Of a DNA stretch of 64,000 nucleotides, positions 1-12,293 are shown piece by piece. This DNA comes from Solea solea (Eukaryota > Chordata > Actinopteri > Pleuronectiformes > Soleidae): assembly GCF_958295425.1 (NCBI RefSeq), contig NC_081142.1:20790530-20854529 (forward strand), in the 5' to 3' direction. The notes beneath the pieces were generated by a model that ran no database searches, was not told where the DNA came from, and saw nothing but the letters and a program-made list of their open reading frames with translations. Position numbers and translations under genes: made by a program. Position 1 is the first letter of the stretch, and the number at the start of each line of letters is the position of its first letter.

Positions 1-3000
1 ATGGTGACACTTCAAGAGCTCAATATTTTCTCAGTTTGAGAAAGTTTCGAGAACCACTGCTCTACGGGGAAAACAATGAATTAAGTCCACTGAGCAGCGA
101 CACGCTGTATGAGCAAATAAACAGACCTATTGAATTGCTGTTTTTTCTTTTTTCTTTAGCTTTTTAATGAAAAACATACCTTTTACATCCTAACCTTCAA
201 TTATAGTATTAACCCGACGACACTTTGATGTGATACTGGAGGAGACGTGCACATTTGCACAGTCAGAGAGTGACGAAGAGGTCAGCCAAGAGAGGAGATG
301 AAGCAAGCGGTATTGTTTACTTCCCTCCCGACTCGTTCATGTGTGTACGCATAGGCTAGTTATTAGGAGCCACAGTCTATGCATATCAAAATATGCTTAT
401 GATGTAAATATCACCACTGCATCTTTTACCGCCTCATACCTTCAGGGTGTGTTCATTCATCACTCTGTCAGTAGTTATCAAGTGGAATGAATTGAATGCA
501 GCTAGTTTGCCCTTTGTGGCTCAGACTTAATTCTCTTTACTTTGTGAGGAATCAGGCTCCTTCTATGTATAATATCGCTTTGCTGTGTGTATATTTGTTT
601 GTGGTCAACAACAGATTAATGTTACAGAGTGTAGGTGAAATTGAAAACACCCATCTGGGGACACTGCCCCGCTTCCTGTTTACGATGCATATGCTGTATA
701 TGGCGATTACGCCTATTTGTGCCCCTGGGACTGGATGTATCACATTAACGCCTCACGACCAACAGTTCTTGCAGAATCAATCTCATATTACCTATGTTTA
801 GATCTGTGGTGGAGTCACTTTGCTGCATTGACATTTTGCAAATGTGTGCTTTGGCATGAGACAATGGTTAGACTTTGTGAAGGAAAAAATGCGATAATGT
901 GAAAATGACCTGAAATCAATTGAGCGTAAATTAGATGAGACGAAATGGAAGAGCATCTAAAAAATCTCAATTCAAAAGATCCATTTAGTGGCATTTGCAG
1001 ATTTAATGGTCTTGAATAGAAAATGGAGCTGGCTCAGGTGTCATCGTATGACTGAAGAAAGGTCACGGAATTAAAATATCAATTTGGCAAAAACACAAAG
1101 CCATTATTATGTGATGTGATGTGATTCCAATCCATATTATAGCGGCATCATTACCCTTTATCCTGGAAAAACTACGTAGCTCAAAAACAGGAAAATATAA
1201 GACTTTAAAAATAAAAATGGGGGGGTGGTCTGAGACCTCTGCTTTCGCCTTCTTCCAATAATTTCCGGCAGGCTGGACCTCTGCTGACTTATCACCTCAA
1301 GAGGCACCATCACTTGATGGTATCTCATGTGGTAGCGCTCTATCTTGTTTTAAATCTATATAACAGTAAATACTGAACGAAACCTTGATTTAAATGCTGT
1401 ATATATCAAGAGAAATCTGCAATTAATACTTTACCCAAATCGTTAAGCCCTAATCACTGTTTAACAACACAATGACAATGACAAAAAAAAGAAATGTTTA
1501 ACCTTTATTTATCCTATAAATAATCCCACTGAGATTATTTGCAAAATGCAAAATCAAGTGGATCTGTTTCATCTCGTCCAGTCTTGTTTAAAAAGCTGAT
1601 ACAAATGCAAGAAAAATGCTTTTAGAAACATATTTTAATGACTACAATTATTATTATTATTATTGTTCATTTCACACAATTACACAGTGATTTAGTTGAC
1701 TAATTGTTTATACTTGGTTTGCCGGATGAAATTATACGAACCGCATGGTGGGATGGAGGACAGGTGGTGCACACGTTCCCTGGGTTAAAAACAAAGACGA
1801 GGTTGTTTTCACACTACACTGTGCAATTGAAAGGGGCAATTGCTCCTCGTACACTAGACTAGGTATTGTTTTCCTGTTTTTTTTTGTTGTCCCTTATCAA
1901 TTTCAAAAGAGTTATATATGTTCTCACTCATATTATTTCTGTAACTTTAGTGATATATTGGTCCTTTCTTGTAAATGTAATGCTTTGGTTTTTTTTTCTA
2001 CAATACATAAATGAATTGATAACTACTGTAAGTAGATTTAATTTCATATTAAATAATAAAAAAAAAATGAGTCCAAGCTGGTGTCAGTAACACAAAGCCA
2101 ATACAATCTCCAGTAAGAAGTAAAAACACTGCTATTTCCATCTTTAAGGCTCTGAAGCTGCGGCTAAAAAAAAAAAGCTAAATTGCTTGCCTTTTTCTGA
2201 ATCGTGGCCCATTTTTCATGGACTTGCAGTTATTGATGCGTCACTATATAGTCCGTCGGAGATAAAAACTCTACATTCTCTAAAGTGAATTGGCAAGAGG
2301 ACATAGAGCCGATTTGGCAGCCGCCACTGAACCAAGGTCCTGCTAAAAACCCTGCTGATTGAGATGAATAGAGTGAAAGTCCTCTGGGGTACATTTGTTT
2401 GTGAGGCATTTTCAGGAGACTGATGTGAAATATTCTCAGCATCAGCAGCCTTTAATTTTGAACAGGTTTTTCTTACACCAATGAAGACGGATGCCAAGAC
2501 AAAGTCTGGTTCCCCTGCTTTAAAGAGATAACACATTTAAAATGTCTGGCCTGCAGACCTGCAGGTCTGAGCACATTAGCAGTGGAAAATAATCAAAGAC
2601 GGGAAAAAGGAGATAGTGTAGGTGGGACTGGTGGGGGGACGACAGATCCTCTGTTACAGAGCGCGATGAATCAGCTCTTTCATTTCAGTCATTTGCTTCG
2701 CGAGCCATTTTTCAAACATTTCTGCTACACGTCGACGTGTCGCGGAGATGAAGGACGGACGGACATTCTCAAGCAGCCCTTTCTTAGCCTGGACCGGGGG
2801 GGGGGAGGGCACGGAAGGCACATGGAGAGCGCTGCGTCAATACGTGTACTTACCTTTGATTTGCAGCCAAGGCTCTGCCATATTGAAGATTCATTTAACT
2901 AAAGTTCGGGAGGAGAATATCATTGACAGGGAGGAGAAGTGATACGGAACGTTTGACCCACTTTGCTGTTTGAGCCCTGAGTGTTCAGTCAGTCATGCAG

Positions 3001-5368
3001 TGTTGCACTTCATTTACTGGAAAAGAAGAACAAGAAGGACATAACTTATAACAAAATTAAGCTTCTGGAATCAGGTGATGGCTGCTGTGGTTTTACAATT
3101 TGAGACAGAATCGTCATCATTCGGAATTAAATGATGACGATTACTGTTTGCCAGCAATTTAACATTATCTATACACGTGCTGTTGCTTGATATGTCATAA
3201 TCAAAGAAGCCTGGTTGTTTGGTAGATATGCAGGCATGAATCAACGACGCTGCTGTGCAATCAGACATATGTTATGATTATGATTTTTATGGTTATGATG
3301 TTATGATTGGAAACTGGAAAATCCAAATCTTGATTTTGCTGATTTTGACAATATTATCGGTTATTTTACTTGTCTGTAGAGCACGTGAATTTTTGCAGCA
3401 CTGCAGTATTTCACTGTGAACAAAAAAAATCAATCAAATAATCGGTGTCTTTTGATTTGGATATTGCAGATATACAGTATATTATCTTGCAGTTTGATTA
3501 TCTCATGATTAGTTGTGCAGCCGTAGACTGTCGATGTTGACATTTTGAAGAAATTCCACCTCCTGCAGCGATTGCTTTTTATCTTTAATCTGCAGCTGGT
3601 TAAAAGAAGCAAAGCCCGGAAGAGCGTCAGCACCATATGGAATCGCATTTTCTCACTTGGTCCACTTTCAAGCGTCTGGTACTTTCTGCGAACAGTACAG
3701 CTTAATATCCCATAGTGAAACAGAGTAAATACTGTATAACAGTATATAAAGTATTAAATTCTACTTTCTTCTTCCTAAGGTTCCCTCGGTTCCCCTGTGG
3801 CTTTGAGCGGCATCTTTTTTCTCTCTCTCTCTCTTTCAGGGCACACAATAATCTCATTCTGATGCTATTTTCCCTACCGTCTTCCCCTTTTTTTCTTGCT
3901 TATAGTTTATGAGCTTATCCCTCCCCGCTTGACATTAGAGTGTAAGCCAGTGCAACAAAGTGGTCTTAAAACATGCACTGAAATCCTCAAAGACTGAATA
4001 AACAGGCGGAAATGCATCTCTGATGCAAATGTGGATTTGCACACACACTCTGCACGGTGGTGATTAAGCCGACGACTATTCTTGAAGGTGCGGCAAATAA
4101 GGCAATTTTGAAATGAGCGATGATTTTCATGAAACATTAATGCTGTCTTGTTGTGGTTTTTTTTCCTTCTTCTTGGCCAGTGAGTAGAAAGTGCACCCAT
4201 TTAAAGTTCATTGTTGCTCAAATATCTGACACCACCGGCTCACTAAGTGACATTTTATGCTGTTTTGGTGGAATTATTCATATGAGGGATTCACAGCAGT
4301 GATGAATCTTCATCAGTAAAACACTCCCCGCCTTCCCAGGCTTATAATACTATTAAAGCCGTATGTTTTTTTCAGTTTTTTTTTTAAATAATGGATGTGC
4401 CTCACAACCATTTGTAGGGCTTGACGATGGTAACATGCGAAGCGCTGTGTTGCCCTGCTGAGGCCACACACCAAGGCTATCATCAATCAGTACATGGTGG
4501 AAGGCATAATCTGATTTTAGATAGCACGGGTATTTTAACAGTCTATTTGCAGCATAATTTCCTTTTATCATGGTCCTTTTATTCAATTTATTATTCATAC
4601 ATTTAGCTCTTAGAGAAGCCTAGATGTGTATTTACAGTATATTAGGACTACCTGCCTACCTAAGTCCTATTTGAGTAAAATTAGAATGGTTTTATTATTA
4701 TTTTATTGTTTCTTATGTGACTGTAACATTTCAGCACATTCCATGTTGCAATTTATCAAATAAAGTGTATCTGAGTGTGTGTGTGCATGTGCGTAATAGT
4801 CTCTCGTGACAGCTCCAGACCAAACAACTGTAAAACGGAGGCAGCTGTGCCGCGATCCAGCCAGTTATGATGGCTCTCATAGACTCTCCCCGGCTGTAAA
4901 AGTTAAAACGACACGTCCTAAGCCACCGTGAGTGTGCACGAGGCTGCTGCGTTGTCACCCAGTGGAACTTTCCCAAGCAGCAGTGTTGTTGTTTTTTTCC
5001 CTCCCATGAACAACATGTCTGGCAGCAGGCAGCACAATTTCCACGGACAAAGTGTATGATGTGGCAAGAACTAAAAAAAAAATGTCTTCAGGGCTCACTG
5101 GGGAGTATTTGCTTGCAGCTTGAATACACAGACACGTGGAAGAAGGAAGTTAAATCAATGGAGGCAAAAGAGCAAATCCAGTTGCTTCCGTGCTGGGCAC
5201 AAGGGCTCAGTGAATGGCTTGATGGTAACGATGTCATCGGCAGTGACCACATCTTAATCCCGGAGAACATAGTTACCTGAGTTATGTAGAGTTCCACAAG
5301 CTTATACATCGAAATGATCTTTTCTTTTTTTGTAAATAACAATAAACAGCCGCTAAGCTGTGGTGTAC
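1..5368. other. Non-coding DNA: upstream intron of brinp3
   Basis: No exon could be supported here. The stretch precedes the first brinp3 exon visible in the window and so should be intron of that gene, because the MACPF-coding exons must lie further upstream. Seen: a CT-rich tract at 3815-3838; a TTA run near 1650-1664; and a region at about 3262-3530 rich in GATATTG/GATTTTG-like motifs that ends in TTGTGCAGCC, resembling the edge of a degenerate teleost DNA repeat (weak). The first 75 bases include a GAGAACCACTGCTCTA-like segment typical of a repeat edge. Short open frames occur but none has splice context or recognisable protein similarity. Confidence 0.6.
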
Positions 5369-5369
5369 A

Positions 5370-5424
<55 letters not shown>
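5370..5424. repeat. (TA)n microsatellite
   Basis: About 27 uninterrupted TA units. Translation through the array gives the tyrosine/isoleucine runs seen in open frames on both strands, so those frames are artefacts. Confidence 0.97.
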
Positions 5425-5425
<1 letters not shown>

Positions 5426-7446
5426 TGTATAGGGATCTCATAAATATAGATGAGCTTTTGTTGCTTTGTAGCTCACTAGTATACATCACAGGGCTGTCGT
5501 GGTTATTGCGTCAAACTTAATATTGTATCACTGAAAGGAAAGGAAAAATGAATAAATAACAAAAACAACTGTGCTCTCAAGAGAGACGATGGCAGCAGTT
5601 CTTAACCACAGTTGTTTCCGCTGGTAAAAACTGTTACTTTATGGCCTTTTTTTTAAGTTAGTTTGTTTGTTTGTTTCTGGTTGGTTTGCTTGGTGGCCCC
5701 TGACAGCGCTGCCACTCCTGTCAATTCAGCGAGTCAACCTGAGCTGGCAGATGTTTCTGTGCAATTTCCCAAATAAATGAACAAATAAAGACATGAATAA
5801 ATTAATAAATACAACATATTTAATTGCCCTCTAATCAAGAAGGCTGCAGAGTGTGTACCATGTGGCGAGGGTGGAGAAACTATATATTTTTTTTTCTTTC
5901 CATCTGTGATTCTTAACTTAATAATTTAGTTGTGCTAATTTGTGTCTGCCTCACTTTTTGCAGATGGGTCAATTTGTTGCATATACAGTTTATGTGTGTG
6001 TGTGTGTGTGTAAGGAAATAAATGAAACCCCTTATACCTGGTCTGTACAATGTCTCTGCAAATTATAAAAGTTGTTAGCTTTTAATAAGCTAACACAAAT
6101 GATTGTGTTTACTTTTCTTCTAATCCTCATTTAACTGATTACATATTTTTTTCCTTCAAGTCCATGCTGAGAGACCACAGTCCTTACAAAATGAAGTAAT
6201 TGCAATTACGCTATAATCACAAACTAATAAATAAGGCCATTTATAAAACAAAATCCCTGACATAGTAGAGACTGCACTTCTCCATGTGGTCATTTTGTTT
6301 TTATTTACCGCATAATAAATATGTATTACTGCAGTAATATCAGTCAGTCTCTAGTTAAGAAAGGTCCCGATAGCATAAGTTGCGCAAGGAATACTTTGAG
6401 GATTAATACATTCTAAGGGAGCAATTAGACACTACGGAGACACCAGAAACCATGCCTGTAGGGCAAAGTGAAATTCATAATGATAAGATAAACAAGTCAC
6501 ATCCACAGCATGTGTAAGCACCAAAAACTGCTTATTCTAGAAAAGCCTTTAAGTGCAATTAAATGTTCCATTAAATGCAGCTGTTAGTTATTCCAACACA
6601 GTCAGCACAATTATCTTGTACTCAATTATGGCACATTAATAATTCCCCCACCGACTGATCCGTTGTCATTTACATTTTGCATTTTAAGTGTGTTTTCTCC
6701 CCTTTTAGGGAAGAAAAGAAAAAAAAAGAAGCCCCATGAGGTGCTGAAAGTGATGAAATCAAAAAGGGGAACGCAAAGGACTTTTCTTTTGGGGTCGATT
6801 TCTAATAGCACAGTCTGACTGTGCACACATGCTCTGCTCCACTGGGTTCTTTATTTTTGCAGATGGTCTCATTGCTATGCATAGAAAAGTCATCTTTAGA
6901 TTTGCATTTGGTCCATTTTTTCCCCCCTTTAAGTTCGACATCTGTCTATGTTAGGGATTAATCTGCAGCTCCCTGTGGAGGCTCCTCAGATTTTAATTAA
7001 TTGTGTTAACGCATCAATATCAAAAGAGAATGGAAGTCAGTTATTCGCTCGATGTCTTTTTTTGTAACGATGACAAACGGTGGCCTCTGCAGTTACCTAG
7101 TATTTTTGAGTTGGAGACCAAAATGGTGTGGACAATACATAACAAGGCTCCCAGCTCTGACTCTTTGTGCCTCGTCTCGGCACTGACCTTGGAGTCGTCA
7201 AAAAAAGTAGACGTCAAAAGAAAGAATATTTCAGCCCACAGCCGCAAAACTCTTCCTCTTCCTCTGGGCTGGAAACCACTGTTTCTGTCATTAATCTAGC
7301 AAAGGGATGTGCTTACTTTTATTGAACCTTTGGGAAAATATTAAAAGGAGACACCGTCATGGTGTTTGGCAATAATTTGAGACTAACGGAGAAGGAGGAG
7401 ATGGATGTCCCTTCAGGATGGCACTTTATCTTTGCCTGTGCAGCCT

Positions 7447-7493
<47 letters not shown>

Positions 7494-8012
7494 CTCTATA
7501 TCAGGCTTTTGTGAAAGATGACTGAGCTGAGATTGTGAAGAAATCAACATGAGCTAAAAAGAGAAGAGAAAAAAAAAAAAATCAGACGATTTTCAATGTC
7601 CCTCTTTCTTGTCAGGCACAAATCTGCTGTAATGTCACTCCGTCCTTATCACGACGCAGTCTTTGATCGGCTAAACTTAGCTGACTTTCCGATCCTGAGT
7701 CAAATATCCACACAGGGCAGAATGTCTTCGTGAACATTTTTCGTTTATATTTTGCAGCTCTGCAATCACTGTGCTGCAGCACGGAGTCTGTGTCACAGAT
7801 TTTTAATAAACCACCATCTGGGGGATTATTCAAATCTGGAACTCAGAAGCTGTAGGTTTTCTCATAATCAAACATTTTAGATCCTAGAATACAGCCAAAA
7901 AATAAATAAAAAAATAGAAGTTTCTAAAATGTTGAATGAAGAAGTGGTTTCAAAGCAAACAATCTCTGTTTGCATGAAATCAGGCATAGCAACTCAATAA
8001 TGAGTTAGAGAT
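5425..8012. other. Non-coding intronic DNA with microsatellites
   Basis: AT-rich sequence with no supportable exon. It contains a GT dinucleotide run at about 5992-6011 and an AT array at 7449-7488. No transposon ends or RNA genes were recognised in the remainder. Confidence 0.6.
7449..7488. repeat. (AT)n microsatellite
   Basis: About 20 AT units directly after GCCTGG; a simple dinucleotide array in intronic DNA. Confidence 0.96.
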
Positions 8013-8013
8013 G

Positions 8014-8155
8014 TTACAATTCAGGTTTTTTCTCCTAAATCTGAGGTTAAACTTAATTAATGAATGAGGTTCACTCACATGTTGTTATGTGAGTGAACCT
8101 CATTCATTAATTAAGTTTAACCTCAGATTTAGGAGAAAAAACCTGAATTACAATT
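8014..8155. mobile_element. Fully palindromic hAT-like MITE with 8-bp target duplication
   Basis: Bases 8018-8080 are the exact reverse complement of 8087-8149: 63-base arms with no mismatch around a 6-base spacer (8081-8086). The octamer TTACAATT occurs at 8014-8021 and again at 8148-8155. Taking these as target-site duplications leaves a 126-bp element (8022-8147) that starts CAGG and ends CCTG. Known of the family: hAT transposons make 8-bp duplications and commonly begin CAG and end CTG. Inference: a non-autonomous foldback element of hAT type. The octamer does not fit the usual hAT target consensus well. The perfect arms suggest a young insertion, recent gene conversion between arms, or an assembly artefact. 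It has no coding capacity. Confidence 0.7.
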
Positions 8156-8355
8156 AACAAGTTATTTCAACTACCAAATGTAGTTTGTGTTTTTTAATCT
8201 GTCCAACAATTTTAGTTTTTCAGTGTAAAACATCTTGTGGTTAATTGGCAACAATCCACTCCCGAGTGGCATTGTTTGACTCTTCACTCCAGCTTGAAAT
8301 TTACTGACATTTTAGATCGTTCTGGTTTGTGTGCATCGTTTTACATATTCGCTGA

Positions 8356-8388
8356 TATTATATTGAGCATCATTGGCTCAATATAATA
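8356..8388. repeat. Short perfect stem-loop, 13-bp arms
   Basis: The arms 8356-8368 and 8376-8388 are exact reverse complements around a 7-base loop. It is too short for a typical microRNA precursor. It lies about 200 bp from the large palindrome but shares no sequence with it. Confidence 0.8.
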
Positions 8389-9443
8389 AAGGAGGCCTTT
8401 GCAATAAGACTGGGGAGCGTCTCAGTTTGAAGCACAACTCAAATTACTTTTCCAGGGCACATTAGCGTTTCAAAATCACAATTTCACCATCGGGTCGTTC
8501 AAGTGAAAAGGGTGTGAAAATATCCACTTTTCTTTTCCTTTGACTTCTTCTCATTTGTAGAGACTATACAGCTAGATTGAGCGAGATGATCAACATATTC
8601 AACGTAAACAAAAAACAAAAATGAATTAATATGTATTGAAACCTCTTTGCCTCCATTATTTTAATTCACCAATCTCGGCAGTGTAGTTTCTCCGTAGCCC
8701 CGACAGCTTCAGAAAATGTAAGCAGTCAACATAAAAGATGCTGACTTTTCACTTTACGTTGTGTTATTGTATTCAGTCAACCCCACACATTGAATCAGAT
8801 TTTCATTTAGAATAAATGTAAATACAGAAAGTGCTTTGGAGTCACGCCAGCAGAAAAACATTGTGTGTCTTTTAATAGATCGCTAGCCCAACTGGTAATA
8901 GAAGCACACACACACACGCACACGTCGCGGTGGAGTGAAGCTGTTTATCATCTCCCTGAGCAGCTTCAAAACCTTCAGTTGTCCCACCGAAACCATGTCT
9001 CTCCGGCACACAGTTGGGAGTTCTGATTGAAAAACAAGAAGTAAATAAATAAGTCCAATCAAGCAACAGATGCTACACAAGAAATATTATCTTGTCCGCC
9101 ACAGTCTGTCAGATTTGCTGTCATTAAGCCATGTTCTCATTTATTTATATTAGCACCAGCCTCTCCATAACCATTTGACACAAACCTTTTTTTTGCCTCA
9201 ATGCATTTTCAGGATGTTGGCTTTTGTTACAGAGAGTGGAACTAATTAACAGAGCAGAAGTCACGCATTTGCTTTAAAAGGGCACAAGTACACGTCTTTC
9301 CTCAAATACTCTCAAATGTGAGCCGAAAAAAAAATATGTAAAAAAGGTAGGGAAAATCTTTCCTCCATGTGTCAAGTGATGGGATTTTTCTTCTCCCGCT
9401 CTTATGTCCCGTGTCATACTTGATGATACTTTGAGTACAAGCC

Positions 9444-9592
9444 GAACAGATTGCCAGTCTATCACAGGGCCAGTGTGCACAAACAAACAACCATTTACAC
9501 AATTTTTTTTACACATCCACAAGGCACTTTACATGTCTGTGGACTGTGGGAGGAGAAAGCCTACGCAGGACGCGAAGAAAACATGCAACATG
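9444..9592 (+). repeat. Dispersed teleost repeat, degenerate copy 1
   Basis: The segment contains, in order, GCCAGTCTATCACAGGG, CAAACAACCATTTACACA, TGGACTGTGGGAGGA and GAAAACATGCAACATGG. Those are landmarks of a repeat that is very common in fish genomes. It shares the order and the CTGTGGGAGGA core with the fuller copy at 37570-37876. I do not assign a family name. The copy is partial and diverged, with a T-run inserted near 9503. Confidence 0.7.
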
Positions 9593-11704
9593 GCTCAGTC
9601 CAATTTAGTTTTTCCCTCATTTTGCCATGAGGCAACAGGCAACAGCAGCCTTTTCCTGATTAGTATGTCATGATACTGGGATTTCAAACATGATACTCAT
9701 ACCTAGGATAATATTAAATACTTGATACTATTTCCGACAACATCAACTAGAGTTGATATTGCAGACTGCCACTCTTTTTCTTGTTGCTGGTCGACTTTTC
9801 TCGGCTTCAATTTAGGGATTTTAAGAGTAACTTGTAGGCATAAATAATTGTGTTGTCCTGTGAAAATAACATTGTATTTTAACATTACAGAAGAGGGCAC
9901 TGTTGGTATCAATAGTTTTAATCCATCACTAAGTTTTAGCATTGATTAATGTCAATATTTTTGACAACGGCACCCCCTGAGTCATTTACAATAAATTAGA
10001 CTCAAATCGGACACTCATGATAGAGCAGATCGTGCCTCCAATGGCGTCTGTGAAACAGAGCCGTCATCTGTCAGTCATGTTTCACTGCTAATTATGTACA
10101 CATAGCTGTTCTTGTGACAGATTGTCTGATACACAGAAATACCATAATAACACATGTGGCGTGGAGATAAATAAAGGAGGCCAAATCTTCTTCACACAGC
10201 CTTGAAAATGACCCTGTCTTAGAGCTACACCAACAAATTCTGCCAATTTGTTTGGCACCTCAATAGATGTCAGTGAACCATTTCCTAGATTTGTACAAGA
10301 GTTCTCCCGGGACAAGACAAACTCAAGCAAACCAAATGTGTTCTCTCCTCAAGCTGCACTCCTCCAACCCTCAGTCTCTGTCTTGGAGTGTCAATTATTT
10401 TCATTTTCTCATGGAAACTTTACCCCTCCCACACAGACATCAGTTTCCGCTGGGAGTGAAAACTGCTTTTCGCTCTTTTCCCATCATTATATTGGCCAAC
10501 ATTTTGAAAACTACAGGAGAGCAGGAAAAAAAGGTGGCTTGATTGGCTATGATTGGAAAAAAAAAATCGCACATATGGATGACGCAGTCCCACTGTAGTT
10601 CTGTTTTCAAGTTCACCCCAGGTACGCGGCAATTGGAGGAGAAAAAAAAAACACTTGTTACATTGTTGAGCACACATGTATTTACAGATCTCCGTGCTGT
10701 GTGCAACAAAAATAAAAAAAAACATCCTGTATGTTATGGCTGGATAGGGCTACACGTGAATTCGCCCGGTCCATTCTCTCAGTTGTCTACAGCACAAAGA
10801 GGACTGAGCAGGTCGCTCCACTGGGTGCGACATGCTCAATCCTCAAAAGGCTGCACCTCGGCTCAAAAGCTCCTGTGGCAGCATCTGAAAGGAGAGAGGC
10901 TCCGAGTGTGAGGTCTGCTGCTCCTGCTGCCTTTCAGCCCATGATTTAAGTCTGTTTCGCTGTTTTGTTATTTTTTCTGACTTTTTCTAGAACACCTTCA
11001 AAACAACCAAATCCATTTAGAATAAAATGGGAACTTTATTGTCCATGGAGGGAAACAATTTTTCAGTGAGTAAAGCATGTCGAGTGTCCACTGACGTGAC
11101 AATACAAGCAGGGTAAACAAATAAGACACTTTGAGAATTCAACATTCCATTCAAACACCAGTCATATCGCAGTGTTAGTGTTACACTCATAAAATGTCAA
11201 CAACAATCGACGACATTCCCATCACGAGTCCAAGTATTTTGTGAAGCCCCTCACTGTTGTCAGAGTAAATGGAAGGTTGGAGGTTGGATTCTGGCTGCTG
11301 GTGTGTGTCCCTTCACCCCCTTTAAACCTAAAGTGTTCCTGGCAGCACTGAATGTGACAAAGTGTAGTGTAAAGTACTTCTAAGGTCCATTCATACTCAG
11401 ACTGTTACCCAAATACCCAAACGTTATCTCTGTCACTACCCTACATACTTCCTTTAGAGGGCAGTACCAGTTGCAGGCATCAACAAACATGGCGACCATT
11501 AGAAAGGTTACTTTATTGCACTTGATCCAAAATAGACTGTGGTGGAATGTTAGACCACATATTTGTGGCAACTAGTTATAAATGCCCGTATAAAGTATTC
11601 GTCGTTTCCCTGACTGACTCTATACTGCCCCGAAGATTTCCAGTGATATTGCTCTGTTTCGTCCGTTTTTGGCACACAATGGATGAAATGAAAGCTAAGC
11701 CCAG

Positions 11705-12293
11705 CTAAGCCCAGCAGCGCCTACACTTCCTGCGATGGATGAGAAGGGTGTCTCTCCCCCCTCCCATCCTCTCCACCTTCTACAGAGGGACCATCGAGAG
11801 CCTGCTGACCAGTGGCATCTCCGTCTGGTCTGGGAGCTGCAAGGCCTCCGACTGGAAGTCTCTGCAGAGGGTGGTGAGAACCGCGGAGAAGATCATTGGG
11901 ACTCCACTCCCACCCATCCAGGACATTGCACACAGGCGCTGCCTAACCAGGGCTCACCAGATCCTCACTGACCACACCCACCCCCATCATGGACTCTTCT
12001 CCGTGCTGGCGTCTGGCAGGAGGTGCCGCAGCATCCGCTGCAGAACAAACAGGCTCAAGAACAGTTGACATTACCCCCGACATTACTTGCATTACTTTTA
12101 TATATATTTATATACATACACACTTACTTATTTATTTTTCTTCTTAGTCATAGTACACAATAATGTACCTCAAAATTCAATGCTATGTGTTGGTTTTTAT
12201 CCGCTTGCCAAGCAACGAAATTCCGTTGCCAGTTTTCACTGCTGTGTTTTCTGTGCAATGACAATAAAAGGAAGTCTAAGTCTAAGTCTAAGT
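11705..12293 (+). mobile_element. 5'-truncated L2/CR1-type LINE, 3' end
   Basis: The frame through 11712-12068 encodes the far C-terminal part of a non-LTR retrotransposon reverse-transcriptase protein: a QQRLHFLRWMRR start, then FYRGTIESLLTSGISVWSG, LQRVVRTAEKIIGTPLPPI and RRCRSIRCRTNRLKNS. These are hallmarks of the Jockey-superfamily (L2/CR1/Rex1-like) elements abundant in fish. The frame stops at 12066-12068, where related elements usually run on for a few residues, so it is probably broken. A 3' UTR follows and ends in CAATGACAATAAAAG plus a short AAGTCT tandem tail (about 12270-12293), a typical 3' end for these clades. The element is severely 5'-truncated, with no endonuclease or reverse-transcriptase catalytic core. 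The exact clade is uncertain. Confidence 0.85.

Larger units (their letters stand above)
8156..11704. other. Non-coding intronic DNA with repeat fragments
   Basis: No exon could be supported. Seen: a 13-bp perfect stem-loop at 8356-8388, a fragment of a dispersed teleost repeat at 9444-9592 (listed separately), and a stretch at about 9670-9960 with GATACT/GGTATC motifs that may be another old repeat. At 11034 an ACTTTATTGTCC motif may be the reversed 3' edge of an old L2-type LINE (weak). The open frames at 10543-10949 have poly-A or poly-T stretches and no protein similarity I recognise. Confidence 0.55.

Noticed and set aside
2880..2942. Segment reading ENIIDREEK, briefly resembling the FIDRD motif of an upstream BRINP exon
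   Set aside because: The surrounding residues do not match, the frame stops at once, and no phase-compatible donor follows.
3760..3842. Polypyrimidine plus AG (TTTCTTCTTCCTAAG) resembling a splice acceptor
   Set aside because: The downstream frame gives no BRINP-like residues and no donor; it is a CT-rich tract.
5088..5520. Overlapping open frames on both strands with long tyrosine/isoleucine runs
   Set aside because: They exist only because the (TA)n array has no stop in those frames; there is no splice or protein support.
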